Numbered from the stretch's first letter, positions 30,877 to 42,469 are shown. The stretch: DNA of 64,000 bases from Salvia splendens (GCF_004379255.2 NC_056040.1:26998852-27062851), one strand, 5' to 3'. Notes: generated by a model from the sequence alone, not told the origin. Numbers and translations: made by a program.

Positions 30877-33215
30877 ATGCCCCGCCCAGGTCCCAGACCG
30901 TACGAGTGCGTGCGCAGAGCTTGGCACAGTGAAAGGCACCAGCCCATCAGAGGTCTCGTTATCCAACAGATTTTCAGGTACTGGATTTCCTTAATTTAGC
31001 TGAATTTTGTTCTAAGCTCTTGCTAAAACTGTCTTCTTGATTAGACTCGTACACGATAATCACTCCGCTGCAACTAAAAAGAATAAAGAATGGCAAGAGA
31101 TGCTCCCTATTGTGGTGTTAAAAGCTGAGGAAATCATCTACTCCAAAGCCAACTCTGAGGTTTTGCCCTTTCCCCATTTTTTATTGAGCTCAATTTTGCT
31201 ATAATTGGTGTTTACTGATTGTGTTTATAGGCTGAATACTCGAATGTTGAGACGCTATGGGACCGAGTGAATGATGCCGTCGACACAATTATTAGGAAAG
31301 ACGAGAGCACGGAGACTGGGGAGCTTCTGCCTCCCTGTGTTGAAGGTGCATCTTTTATCTCATTATTTGGTTTTATTTCATCATTGTGATCTTCTAGCTA
31401 GTTTGCTTTGGTTTTAATCTTGCTATGTGGAATGGAATTGTGTTTTTTCAGCTGCACTTAACCTAGGGTGTGTACCGGTAAGGGCATCGAGGAGCCAAAG
31501 GCACAACAATCTGAGGACTTACCTCAGACCGTCCTATGAGGAATGCAACAATAGCTTGTCTCCGAGGTTCCTAAATGACAATGTGAATGAACGAAATCTT
31601 GATTTGCTGCCCACCCAAGCCACCAGTAGGTCGATGATCAAGATGTCCCAACATGTGGATTCGTCCCGTTTAGTTTGGGATTCTAACAAGCGAGTCATAC
31701 CCAACAGTACTAACCAGCACCACATTGCTTCTTCATTTGAGACGAAGAAGCTTCATTGTATTGGCAGTAGTAATGCTTCGCTTAGTAGAAGCTCGGTGTA
31801 CCCCTTGTACTATGGGATGACATTCAAACCCGAGGTTCGTCAGTTGGGCTTTCACGGAGCTCAAAAGTCGGATTCTGTAATTATTGGTGTGCCGGTATTT
31901 TCATCACCTGCTGAACCTGCTTCCGAAGTTGGTTGCTTACAGAATCTATTCCCATATGGCGAGGATAAGTTTTTTGGGAAGCGGACATGTGACCTTGCTT
32001 CCAAGGTTAGCAAAGGGAAGGGAACTCATGCCGGCTTTGACTTGGACCTGAGGTTGGGACTATTTTCTGATTCGAATTCGAGCAGGGAAAAGGCCTCTGG
32101 TTTCGTTACTGATAGCCTTGGTCGTAGGCTATCTTCGTATGAAGGCCTTCCCGTGGAGAAGGAATTCCCTTTCTTTCCTATGAAGCCTGCTCATAACACA
32201 ACGTGGTTGAATAGAAGTAAGCGGAACGAAGAGAGTGAGAGTCAGAATGCGGACTTAGTTTCTAGGAAGCGTAGGCAATCGGTTAGTGGAGATTTAGGAA
32301 ATGATCAATTTTTCTGGTCACAGGATTCAACTAACCATTTTGTTGGTCAAATGAGAAGACCTGGTATGTAGAAATTTGCATTTCTCATTGTTTGTATCGC
32401 GAAATTATATCTTTTCAAAAGAAAATGGAAAAAAAAATTGTAGATTGCATCTATAAGCTTGTATGCAGTTGCAGTCCTTTATGTGACTTCTCTGTCCAAG
32501 TTCTTGCTAGAAAAGTTTCAGAAGCAGTTCGTAAAAGTTAAGTGACCTGTCCTGTATTGGAGGTCCTACGGTAACGATGAATCACATCCTTTAAGAGAAA
32601 TAGTAAAGATACTGTATTTATCATTATGCAGCAGTCCTAATTCTAGGTTTCATATTCCATTTATAAGCATTTATATTATGACAGCAGCAAATTGTTAGCA
32701 TAACTGCATATTCAATTATACTTATCTAGCAAAAGTTATTCTTATTGATAGTGCTATTTGAGAAAAGGCTATGAAGTTTGCTAGTCAATTCATGATTGAA
32801 GAATAAATAGCTGCTAAGCTTTTAGTTGTGTCTAGAAGCAGTCCATTGAATAACTTGTTACACTGTAAACTTTAGCTTTATTAATCATGATTTGTGTTTC
32901 AATTGCTGGTTTCTTTGAGAGACTTTATGCTCATTGGGTAAAGAATGCCCTCGAAGATTTGTTCTAGAGAACGCAGAAGAGTACCTCAGCAGCCTCGGGA
33001 GAGTGTAAAAATCGTCTTCATTGTATACTCACGAATTATATTACTGTCTAGGAACTCCAATGCTACGAAGCAATGAAAAGGGGTTGCATCTGGGCTTTCC
33101 TCTGATGATGCCTCGTCAAAGCATTGTTAGGTACACGGCCTGGTCGGGTCGAATTCTTGGATGGCTGAAGAGTTCAATTGATATAGTTTGTCAGTTTAGT
33201 AAACTACTGAGGTAA
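30877..33215 (+). CDS. Conserved plant protein, MPRPGPRPYECVRRAWHS family (5 exons, 468 aa)
   Basis: Exons: 30877-30977, 31045-31159, 31231-31345, 31452-32363, 33052-33215, all GT-AG, total 1407 bases in frame. The first ~115 residues are the conserved part: MPRPGPRPYECVRRAWHSER, GLVIQQIFRLV, SAATKKNKEWQEMLPIVVLK, AEEIIYSKANSEAEY and DESTETGELLPPCVEAALNL. I remember this N-terminus from many land-plant proteins that databases label uncharacterised or, without clear support, histone acetyltransferase-like; it may resemble a KIX-type helical fold, but I see no acetyltransferase motif. The rest is serine-rich and looks disordered, with a FDLDLRLGLFS stretch (LxLxL, like an EAR repression motif) near residue 320 and a KRNEESESQ basic segment. 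The last exon is less certain; if exon 4 runs on it ends RRPGM at 32371. Confidence 0.72.
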
Positions 33216-34258
33216 ATTTATTGCTGGCTTCTTCTTTTGTGTGATTTCATCATGTTAAAAGGTCGCTTATAACTGCTCTTTCCATCTGGAAAAAGGAGGG
33301 AAACTCTTATTTGTCACAGTAATAATTTGGAACTTGGTGGATTTCTTGCTTTTATATGTCATGTGTAGCTGAAGCTTTTCAGGCCATGATGTTTTTGGCA
33401 AAGGAGAAAGTGAAAGCAACCAACCTTTTGACCTTCAAATTTTGTTAAATTAAGAAAACTAAACTCCTTATCTCATCATGATTACGCATTTTTAATTCTT
33501 AAAAATAGTGTTACAGATTAATAAAGTCCTATATTGGGTCAGTGCATTAATCTTTTTTTCTGATTGCTTGAACCAGCTATGGATATTCAATATTGTACCC
33601 CTTGTACTTATTAATTAGTACATTTATTTGAGCTTGGTCTCCTGCTGTATTTTTCTGGTTGAGAAGAAAAGCAGAAAAAATTGAGTACATGAAGCAAAGA
33701 TATTTGTTAATTTATCTTCAAAATTTTATGGGATTGAGTAAAATAGCAGAAAATTGAAGTACAGAAGGCAAAGGTAAGGGGGAGTTTGATTAGTGTAGAA
33801 CTAAATAGATTGCATATATTTGGATGTGTTGTAGGTTTGAAATGGATGAATTATTGAGTAGTAGTGTTGTGTCATAAAAGTGGGGAGTGGTCCTTCAAAA
33901 GTTGGCATGTGTGTGTGTGTGTTTTAGATGTCACCTCATGTTCCCAAATGCAACCCAACATTACATTTGGCAGAAGAGGTGGTTTTTCACTTTAATCAAT
34001 CACACCTCACCTCATTTATTCTTTGCATGTGTCCTCCATTTATTATTCTGGAGTATTATATTTGAGGCCTTTATTTGTGAAATTTAATAGCCACAAAAGT
34101 TACTAGTCATTATGACTTTTTTTTTCCATGTTTGAGTCCAAGACTGTAAATCTGGGTTGGTAAAGTGGATGTTGGGTATTTCCAAAAGAATGTTACTCCA
34201 TGTAATTTAGAAATTTAATGAAAATCCAAGTTTCAAGGAACATTACCACTCGGTATAA
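33216..34258. other. 3' UTR and intergenic DNA
   Basis: AT-rich DNA without a recognised gene. A (TG)n microsatellite of about 15 bases is at 33908-33922. The open frame at 33887-34087 spans it and shows no motif. Confidence 0.5.
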
Positions 34259-34897
34259 GAGCATCCACCATAAGGCGGACTAACCAATAGTCTAGCACTA
34301 GGACTAACCACAAACACCTTCTGCCACATTACTAGGACTAACCACAACATAATAATAGCTTAGCACTAGGACTAGCTAACGCCCTAGCCAATAAAACAAA
34401 TTCACAAATACGAAATTAAAAATTCGACACGAGTACGGACGGAGAAAGTGCAATAATAATTTCATTAAATTAAAAAAATTAACATAGTTCAATTAAAAAA
34501 AACAACGATTTAAACAAATTACATTATAGATATCAACATGCACTCCTTTGTGCCTATAACTCTTCAAATATATTTTGCTTGAGTCCAATATGGGCTTCTT
34601 GTTGTTGAAATGAGAAATGAAGAGGGAATGAAGAGAAACTCGTTAACACAAGTGGTGTGAATAAAATGAAGCGCAACGAGACGTATATATAGAGTTAAAA
34701 AAAATTAAAAAAATGCGTTAGCCGATCGCTCGCTAATCGCGTCACCACAATAGCAGACGAGCGATCGGCTAACGCATCCCACCGACGCCAGACCTCACGT
34801 CCGTCCCGTTCGTCTGTCGCCCGTAGTCGACTCCAATAGTGGGCGTCCCCACGCCCTAACTGCTAGTCCGTGCTTTAGTCTGATATTGCGGATGCTC
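34259..34897. mobile_element. PIF/Harbinger-type MITE with TAA target duplication
   Basis: The ends GAGCATCCACCATAAGGCGG and, inverted, GAGCATCCGCAATATCAG, are flanked by TAA at 34256-34258 and 34898-34900. It is 639 bp long and non-coding. Near 34625-34690, read on the minus strand, are a CTATATATACGTCTCGTTGC promoter block and ATTCACACCACTTGTGTT, the same leader as in the 17685 and 38297 elements. It is therefore an internally deleted relative in reverse orientation. Confidence 0.82.
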
Positions 34898-34900
34898 TAA

Positions 34901-35555
34901 CTGTGAAAAAAGTCGTGAGTTTTTATTTAATTTTCATTTTTAACACGATGTCCAATACATTTCATCCACTATGTTCATTAATCTCTTTCAGCTTATGATT
35001 AATACTACTAAGAGATATTTGGAATGACAAGTGAATTAATGCATAATTAGTAAAATAGAATAGAGGAAGAAAATATTAATTAAAATAGTATTAGTAGATA
35101 GTAAGATTAATATTATTATTAGTGTTTAATGGTGGGTCCTAGCGGTATATGTTGTAAATAAATTAATTTATATGAGTAATGAATTAGGAATAACTTTTCA
35201 TTAATGAAAATATGTTATTTTTATGAGAGATAGATGGAAAAGGGAGGTGTACCTATTTTTTTTAAGCAGATGGGGTACTAGATTTTTTAACAAGGTGCAA
35301 ATGTTTTATATTAGTGGAACAGTATAAAAAAATATGTGGCATACTTGTGAAAGGATGCAAGTTTTTCTTTTTTGTTTACATAAATTGAATAAAAAATTAT
35401 CAGTATATCACCACAGTTGCTAAAAGGCAGCGCAAACCACTTTCTTGGCTCCCATAAAATGCGATGTCTTATCCCATTAAAAAGAAGATAAAGATGAAAA
35501 ACAAAAAAAACTTGAAAAATGCCATTTGTGCTCTGGGTTTTTCCGTATAGTTACT
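34901..35555. other. Intergenic AT-rich region
   Basis: No gene recognised. The sequence between about 34990 and 35260 has the low-complexity style of decayed miniature elements (GGGTCCTAGC, AATTAGTAAAATAGAATAGA) but no clear ends. Confidence 0.4.
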
Positions 35556-35559
35556 CCCT

Positions 35560-37089
35560 CCTGCCTCTATAAATACTCTTAATTTATCCTCATTTCACAC
35601 ACAACTATACATCTATTCTTCTCAAATCATCTTCATTTCCTCTCTAATTTTCATCTAACATCTCATCACAAAATGTCCGGCGACGGAAACTCCGGCGGTG
35701 GTGGCTCCGGCGGGTGGGATCTCAACGCGTTCGGCGACTGGGAGAGCATGTACAACACATTGGGTGGTTCCGGTTCGTCGACGCCGAGCACCCAGGGTTC
35801 GTCGACGTCGGGGGTACCAACCACCCAATTTTGACGTGGATGCATACGCCCGTCCCTCCGCCCCGCGGTATTCACAGGGATTATCCCAGATTCCAGAGGA
35901 TTATTCCGTTGAACCCACTCCGGAAGAAGGCCGAGGCAGGGGAGGAGGCCGAGGCGGACGAGGAGGAGGAGGATCTAGGCCGGCATCCGTACGGCCCCAA
36001 AGAAACGCTGACGGTGTACAACGCCTAGATCAGCGCCTCGTACGATCCCATCGTCGGAAATCAACAACCCCGGAAGTACTTTTGGGAAAAGGTCACCGAT
36101 GCCTACCACCAGATTAAGCCGAAGGGGTCCTGCCACCGCACATATAAGATGCTCCGCGCTCACTTTGACCGAGTCAACAGAGAGGTCAAACGATTCTGCG
36201 CCATCCACAAGAATGAAGCGCCTCATTACCAAAGCGGAGCCACGGGAGCCGACATTCTGAGGTCGGCTTTGCGGGTCTACTTCGACGACATCGGCAAACA
36301 ATTCAAATATGTCGATGTTTGGGAGGTCGTCAAGGACGAGGAAAGGTGGGCCGGCAGTGTGTGGTCCAGCACGGGCTCGACCTCGAAGCGCACGAAGCAC
36401 ACGGCGAGTGGCCAATACTCATCTGGTGAGGGCGGTTCGGGCAGTGAGCCACAAGAGTTTGCCTCGCAGGAGGTTGAGACCCCGGCAGACGATGCCGGGG
36501 GGTCCTCCCGTGGGCGCCGTCGGCCGCAAGGGAGAAATGCGGCGAAAGCGGCTAGAGGGAGGAGGGGCCGAGCCGAATCAAGCCAGGCAGGCTCGGGGGA
36601 CCCCCCAACTCCCTTATGGCCATGTACATGACAGCCACAATGGCGCACACTTCCCGCATGACGCCCGCCCAATACCAAGTCTGGCTTAACGGAATTACGT
36701 TTATGGTAGCACAACTTGGCATTTCGCCTCCTCACGGCTTCAGTGCACCTCCACTGCCTTCGGGGGATGATTCACCGGCGGAGTAGTTTTTTTTTTATTT
36801 TCTATAAAATTGTATTTTAAATTATGTCATTTTTATTTTTTTGAATTTTAAGTTGTATTTTTATTTTATGTTGTAATTTTATTTTATTTTTAATGAAGTG
36901 TGTTCTTTTAATTGAATTTGGTTGGAAATAAAAATATAAAATGAAATTGAATGAATAGTAATTTAAGGGACGGTTAAAGGACGGAGGGTTGCAGGTTCTG
37001 TCCCCTAGTTAAGGGATGGAGTAAAAAAGTACAGTGGGGCCGCGAATAGTAATTTAAGGGACGGTTTAGTGACAGCGTTGTTGATGGCC
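35560..37089 (+). mobile_element. PIF/Harbinger element, ORF1-only, 5' end missing
   Basis: The right end CAGCGTTGTTGATGGCC is followed by TTA (37090-37092). The last ~270 bases closely match the 3' end of the transposase element at 40391-42381 (shared blocks: AATGAAGTGTGTT, AATTTGGTTGGAAAT, GTAATTTAAGGGACGG, TTGCAGGTTC, TAGTGACAGCG). The left part starts abruptly at the TATA box (CTCTATAAATAC near 35568) and leader shared with 14334-15725; the GC-rich 5' terminus is missing. Immediately before it is a Stowaway-like ACTCCCTCC scrap. Confidence 0.78.
35673..36631 (+). pseudogene. Harbinger ORF1 (Myb/SANT-like), frameshifted
   Basis: Starts MSGDGNSGGGGSGGWDLNAF and reads 53 codons to a TGA at 35832-35834. 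The next frame continues FDVDAYARPSAPRYSQGLSQ and IPEDYSVEPTPEEGRGRGG. Another change gives GPKETLTVYNA and, after a TAG, ISASYDPIVGNQQPRKYFWE, then RTYKMLRAHFDRVNREVKRF and FKYVDVWEVVKDEERWAG. These are the Myb/SANT-like blocks of Harbinger ORF1. The C-terminal part from 36149 is open to 36631 and ends in a basic RGRRRPQGRNAAKAARGRR segment that could act as a nuclear signal. At least three lesions make it a pseudogene. Confidence 0.75.
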
Positions 37090-37092
37090 TTA

Positions 37093-38293
37093 GTCGAACC
37101 TTATGTCAATTGGTTACTTTTATGAGTTTATTGAATTTTGAAGGATAAAAGATAAAAAAAATATGAATTATAATAACTTCTAAGGCTGATATTATCTTCA
37201 TCTTTCAAAGAGCTTCGCGTCTCATGTCTTAATCAGAATCTGGTAGTGAAAATTATGGTCATTTTGCTCAAATCTCCAACAAACACGTGTTTAAATTCTT
37301 TCATTGAATTACTCTATTGTTGAATTACATTTGGCGATTTAGATTATATTATTAATGGACGCGATTTATGTGAATATTTGATGGTGTGTTATGGTGAATT
37401 GGATTGAATTGTATGGATTTTTTTTTGTTGGATGAGCTTGAATAGTTCGAATGTCATTGGTGAATTACGTGAATGGATTTTCCACAAAACTTCGTGATTT
37501 AAGGATTAACCTATCGAAGTAGGCTCACAACATATCACTAGTGCCCTCAACGACGCTGTTGACACAGAACGTTGTTGTTTTTTAGAGTTCGCACAACCGA
37601 ATTTTCATAAAGGTTGACGTAGCACTCGAAAATCCTTTTGGTTAACTTTCTTGAATACTTTATGTGAGCTTCAGTTTTGGGAACCTCTGCTCCATATGAA
37701 AGTTGGATAAACTTGATTGCCTCGGGGGAGTATATGACTAACTCCAACTATTCTCAAAGAGTAGTTGTCCTTAGACAAAGAATCAACTGTGTCGAAAGAC
37801 GAATCTAATGATGAATTAAGTGGATCGATGCTGAGCTTCAGTGGAGCGACACAAAGATAAGTTTTGAGTTGTTGTTGATAAGAATGTGGATGGATCCATG
37901 AGACTTGATTAAAATAAGACAATGAAAAAAGAATTGAGGAAATACGGTGAATATATAATAGCGTGGATAAATTTTGATGATTGTGTTTTCGATGTATGTT
38001 TTAATGAGATGAGATCTTAACGTGAAAGTGAAAATCTTTGCGTCGATATAATTTTGATGATCGTGTTTTCGATGTATGTTTTTTCGTACTAATATATTTT
38101 ATTTGTTTTATAATTTTAAAACTAACATAAAAATGATCAAAATTGTTGAAATGAATTATGACTGAAAATGAAGCTGATCTTATTACAAACTTTGTTGCTG
38201 AAATAAAAAAATATTAACGTGATTTAAGGAAAATTTGATTGTAACTGAAAATGAAGCTAATTTTTATATCCTTTTTTCTTTTGGGTGATCTTA
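37093..38293. other. Intergenic region with a short direct repeat
   Basis: No recognised gene; the minus-strand frames 37547-37747 and 37671-37922 have no motif I know. A 33-base direct repeat (ATTTTGATGATTGTGTTTTC continuing GATGTATGTTT) occurs at about 37972 and 38048, and ACTGAAAATGAAGCTGAT-type sequence recurs at 38161 and 38238. Both pairs are about 76 bases apart, so an approximately 76-base unit may be tandemly duplicated and diverged here. Confidence 0.5.
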
Positions 38294-38296
38294 TTA

Positions 38297-40224
38297 GAGC
38301 ATCCATAATGGCGGCGAGCGGACCGGCTAGCCGATCTCCGGCGCTCGCCTGTTCGCTCGCTGAACCATTGTAACCGGCGAGCGTCATATCGGCGAAAAAA
38401 TCGGCGAGCGCACGCCGATTCACGAGCGCTGGGCGATGCGCTCGCCGCCATTGCAGGCTCCGGACCGGCGACCGAAATTTTCTTTTTTTCTTATTTATTT
38501 TCAAAACACTATAAATACGCGCTTTGCACGTCATTTTCATTCGCACCACTTGTTTTAACGAGTACTCTCTCTATCTTAATTTCTGTACAAGATCAACAAC
38601 GTGAAATGGAGAACAACAACGAAGGTACTACAATGACGAGCGGGTATCAAACTCCCCCGGTACCCGTGGGAGGTGTATAGGGTCCGATGCCCGGGTACTA
38701 CAACATGTACCCGTGGCAGCAGATGATGCCCGGGATGGCAGCCGGGGGAGATTGCCGGGGGGGTTACCGGCGATGCCGGGGTGGGCACCCGGTATGCAGA
38801 TGATACCGGGGTGGGCACCCGGGATGCAGATGATGCCGGGAGGGGTACCGGCGACGCAGGGGACGCCGGGGGGGGGGAGGGGGAAACGTCTATCACCCCA
38901 GTTTTGATTTTTCGACTGCTTCTTCGCACACATCGACCCCAGCGGAGGCGCAGTTCACGCAATATGAGACTTTCTCCTTAGAGGAGTTGGGGTTTGATCT
39001 TCTCGGTGTTCCGGAAACTCCCGTTCAAACGGGGGGAGTAGAGTGGGGTCGGGGCCCCCCAAAGGGGAATGCAAGGGGAAAGGCAAGAGGGTCGGCGAGT
39101 CGTCGCAGCCGGTTGACGACGACTGCTCGGCACGGAGGAGGTGGACGGATGCGGAGAACGTCGCGTTGTCCAAGGCGTGGGTGAGTGTTTGCGATGATCC
39201 CTCACTTCGAACAATCATAGGATCGTCAACATGTGGGCCAAAATAGCAGCAGCCTACAAGACATTTTGCTCGGAGGGGAGGCCGCGCAACAGGGAGGAGT
39301 GCCGGAAGGCGTGGGACCGAATTGGTCTCCTGATTTTCGGGCTTGTACGCCAACGCCCTCCGCATGCAGAGCAGTGGCCAAACGGAGGATGATTATAGGA
39401 GGATAGCGGAGAAAGCCTTCCCCCAGCCCGGGTTGTATAAGGAATTCACCTACTGGAACTACTATGAGGTGCTGAACGACTCTGAGAAGTTCCGGGCAGG
39501 TGTCGACGCTGGCTGGCCAAAGAAGCAACGACTGAACTATACCGGTGATTACAGCGGCAGCAGCGGTGGTTCCCACGACCTCCCCGAGGGTGCTCAGGAG
39601 CTCCCGTCCCCTCCATCGTTCGCTCGCCGAACTCGCCCGGTTGGTCAAAGGCGGGCACAACCGGTGGGGGGGGGGGCGCTAGGGGGTCCCAGGAGGTCCA
39701 GTCGACATCCCCCCTTGGCCAGTCGACAGAGGATCACAAATTCTTCGAGCGTCAACAAACGCGTGCTCAGATGGTCTAGATCTTAGCCGATTGGAAGGCG
39801 GCAGAGGACCCCGAGGAGAAGAGCTTTCTTCACTCGTGAGCATGCGTGACGATTTGAAGACCGGGGGGCACAGGGGAGTACTGGCGGCGACGGGGGCGAC
39901 GGAGACGAGGAGTGAGGCGGAGGTCGGGTTTTTTTTTTTAAATAATGTAATTTTTTTTAATGTACTTTTTTTTAAATTTAAATAATATTATTGAATTTTT
40001 GAGTATCTGTGTCATAAATTTAATTCCGTATTTTGTGTGATTGTCAATTATTTGTTTTATATAATTAGGAGTGATGTGGTTAGGCTATTGCTGGGCTATT
40101 GCTAGACTATTTGATTGTCCTGATGATGTGGCATGATGATTTTTAGTGCTGATGATATGGCAGGAGGAGTTTGTGGCTGGGCTATGACTGAGCTATTGCT
40201 GGGCGAAAGCAATTGTGGATCCTC
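38297..40224 (+). mobile_element. PIF/Harbinger element with TTA target duplication, ORF1-only
   Basis: The left end GAGCATCCATAATGGCGGCG and the right end, inverted, GAGGATCCACAATTGC, are flanked by TTA (38294-38296 and 40225-40227). The leader is made of GGCGAGCG/CGCTCGCC palindromic units, then a TATAAATACGCG block near 38510 and TTCGCACCACTTGTTTTAAC, shared with the 17685 element. The 3' part (GATGATATGGCAGGAGGAG, GGCTGGGCTATGACTGAGC) also matches that element. It is 1928 bp long with ORF1 only. Confidence 0.84.
38606..39786 (+). pseudogene. Harbinger ORF1 (Myb/SANT-like), several lesions
   Basis: The start MENNNEGTTMTSGYQTPPVP meets a TAG at 38678-38680. The reading then continues through GYYNMYPWQQMMPGM and GWAPGMQMIPGWAPGM repeats, SARRRWTDAENVALSKAWVS (the Myb/SANT-like block), a frameshift around 39210-39320, and LYANALRMQSSGQTEDDYRR, FTYWNYYEVLNDSEKFRAGV. 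This C-terminal half is what the 17685 relative has lost. A poly-G run of ten at 39667-39676 is a further likely frameshift site. It is inactive as it stands. Confidence 0.75.
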
Positions 40225-40390
40225 TTACTAGAATGGAACTTGCTATGTCATTGCAGCAAAAAGTGAAATGATTATTTTAAATAATTCTATGGAGATGGTT
40301 TACCTTCTAGGACGAGCAAGGACACGTGGTGTTCTTCGAATCTGTATCAAGAAAAGTCCATGACTCCTTTTTCTATATTCTATGCACTAA

Positions 40391-42381
40391 GAGCATCCAC
40401 TAAGCGTCCCGTCACCGTCCCGCATTCCGTCACGAAGGGACGGAACCGCGGCAGGATGCGTTGCAGCAAGTCGTTCCGTCCCCAGCCCGTCCCCGTAACG
40501 TCCCGAGACCCGTCACGCTGCGACGCAGGACGCGACGTCTCGCCACGCGCCGAGGCGACGTGGCGAGCTCCCAAGCCATGCGTGACGCCCACTCGCTGGC
40601 CCGCCAGTGGGTTTCGTCACGCTGAGGCAATAATTCATTTTTTTTAAAAAAATTGAATTTAAATATAATTTTTTTAAACGGTAATGTTACCGTTTTTTAG
40701 CCGTTTTTCAATTTGTTTTTAATTTTTTAAAATTTATTTACTCTATAAATACGCATATTTCATACTCATTTCACACACAAACAAACATCTATTTCTCCCA
40801 AATCCTCTCTATATCCACTCCAATTTCCATCTCAAATCAACTCAAACTAATGGATCCTTTTGAACAAATGCGTCAAATAATGGAACAATCACTTGAAGAA
40901 GATCGACGCTGGGAGGCGGAGAAAGCCGCGCCGCCCCAACGACGCTCCCGGACGTACATCCATCGTTACCGGGAGGAAGCCGCCGCAAGGTTAGTACGCG
41001 ACTACTTCTGCGATAACCCGATTTGGGGAGATACCTACTTCCGTCGCTGTTTTCGCATGGGGAAACCGCTATTTCTCCACATCACGAATACTTTGGCGGC
41101 CCGGTGAGAGTTCTTCCTAGAAGGTTCGACGCGGTCGGCCATCCCAGCCACACGACGCTGCAGAAATGTACTGCAGCAATCCGTCAGCTTGCGACTGGAC
41201 AAACGGCCGACATGTTCGACGAATACCTCCACATCAGAGACACCACTGGGCGCACGTGCTTGCTCAAATTCTGCAAAGGCGTCCGGGCAGCCTTTACCGA
41301 CGAATTTCCCCGGAGGCCAAGCACGACCGATTGTCAGTTCCTCCTCGACCTGCACGAACAAGTGCACGGATTCCCCGGGATGCTTGGCAGTGTCGATTGC
41401 ATGCACTGGCAATGGAAGAATTGCCCGGTGGCGTGGAGGGGGTCCTACACGAGCGGCCACAAAGGCACCCACCCAACTGTTATACTCGAGGCCGTTGCCG
41501 ACTGCCGGCTTTGGATCTGGCACGCGTACTTCGGGGTCCCCGGGTCAAACAACGACGTAAACGTGCTCCACCAGTCCGACCTCTTTACCGAAGTTTTGGA
41601 CGGTAAAGCGCCGGCCATCAACTTCGTCGCCAACAACCGGCTGTATAAAATGGGGTACTATCTCACCGACGACATCTACCCGAAGTGGCCGACCTTCGTG
41701 AAGACGTGCAGCAGGCCTGCGAACCCAAAGCAGGCTCTTTTTGCGCAAAAGCTGGAGGCTGCTCGCAAGGATGTGGAGAGGGCGTTCAAGGTTCTCCAAG
41801 CGCGCTTCAACATCATCAAAGCTCCGGCTCGTTCGTGGTTCATGGAGAGCATGGTCGACATCATGTATACGTGCATAATCTTGAACAACATGATTGTCCA
41901 AGACGAAGGACCCGAGGAGGGAAATTGGTTCGACCCCGCTCAACCGCAAGTAGTCCGCCTCGAAGTGGAGCGCATCCGTCTATACAAGACCGGTTATCTA
42001 TTCGTGCAAGGACACGCGACTCTAGCGCCCACACCCAACTCCAAGAGGATCTAATTGAGCACATTTGGGCAAACTTTAGCGGAGGAAATTATTAAATTAT
42101 GTATTTTTATTTTTTAGGAAATTATTAAATTATGTTTTTTTTTACTAATTTTATGTTGTAAGTTTATTTTATTTAATGAAGTGTGTTTTTATTAATTGAA
42201 TTTGGTTGGAAATAAAAAAAATGAAATTGAATAAATAGTAATTTAAGGGACGGTTAAGGAACGGATAAGAGACGGGGGGTTGCAGGTTCCGTCCCTTAGT
42301 TAAGAGATGGAGTAAAAAAGGACAGTGGGGCCCTCAAATAGTTGTTTAAGGGACGGTATAGTGACAGCGTAGTGGATGGCC
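40391..42381 (+). mobile_element. PIF/Harbinger element carrying only the DDE transposase
   Basis: The left TIR GAGCATCCACTAAGCGTC and right TIR, inverted, GGCCATCCACTACGCTGTC, are flanked by TAA (40388-40390) and TCA (42382-42384), a one-base mismatch in the 3-bp target. The first ~400 bases match the 14334 element and the last ~270 match the 35560 element. The TATA box (CTATAAATACGC, about 40743) is followed by a CACACACAAAC leader and the start codon at 40850. ORF1 is absent although the element has both ends. Confidence 0.85.
40850..42053 (+). pseudogene. Harbinger DDE transposase, near-complete with one stop and one frameshift
   Basis: Starts MDPFEQMRQIMEQSLEEDRR. The helix-turn-helix region RTYIHRYREEAAARLVRDYF runs to a TGA at 41105-41107, then a one-base shift near 41115 joins the long frame RRFDAVGHPSHTTLQKCTAA. 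The nuclease-like core has all three acidic residues: Asp in LGSVDCMHW (41395), Asp in PGSNNDVNVL (41554) and Glu in KDVERAFKVL (41776), with HAYFGVPGSNND and ILNNMIVQDE also typical of the DDE_4/HARBI1-like family. It ends TPNSKRI at 42053. Intact it would be about 400 aa and would cut and paste elements with these ends, together with ORF1. Only two lesions stand between this copy and a full frame, so decay is recent. Confidence 0.88.
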
Positions 42382-42469
42382 TCAGCCCTTCAGCCGACTT
42401 TATATGAAGTTCAATTGTGCATTTTGGTTGACACTAAAGGTTAAGCGTGCGTTTGATAGCTAGGTTATA

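Noticed and set aside
30877..33215. Calling the conserved plant protein a histone acetyltransferase
   Set aside because: No acetyl-CoA binding or catalytic motif is visible; only a remembered database label supports it.
37547..37922. Minus-strand open frames as a possible small gene
   Set aside because: Two overlapping short frames without splice continuity, motif or coding bias; left as intergenic.
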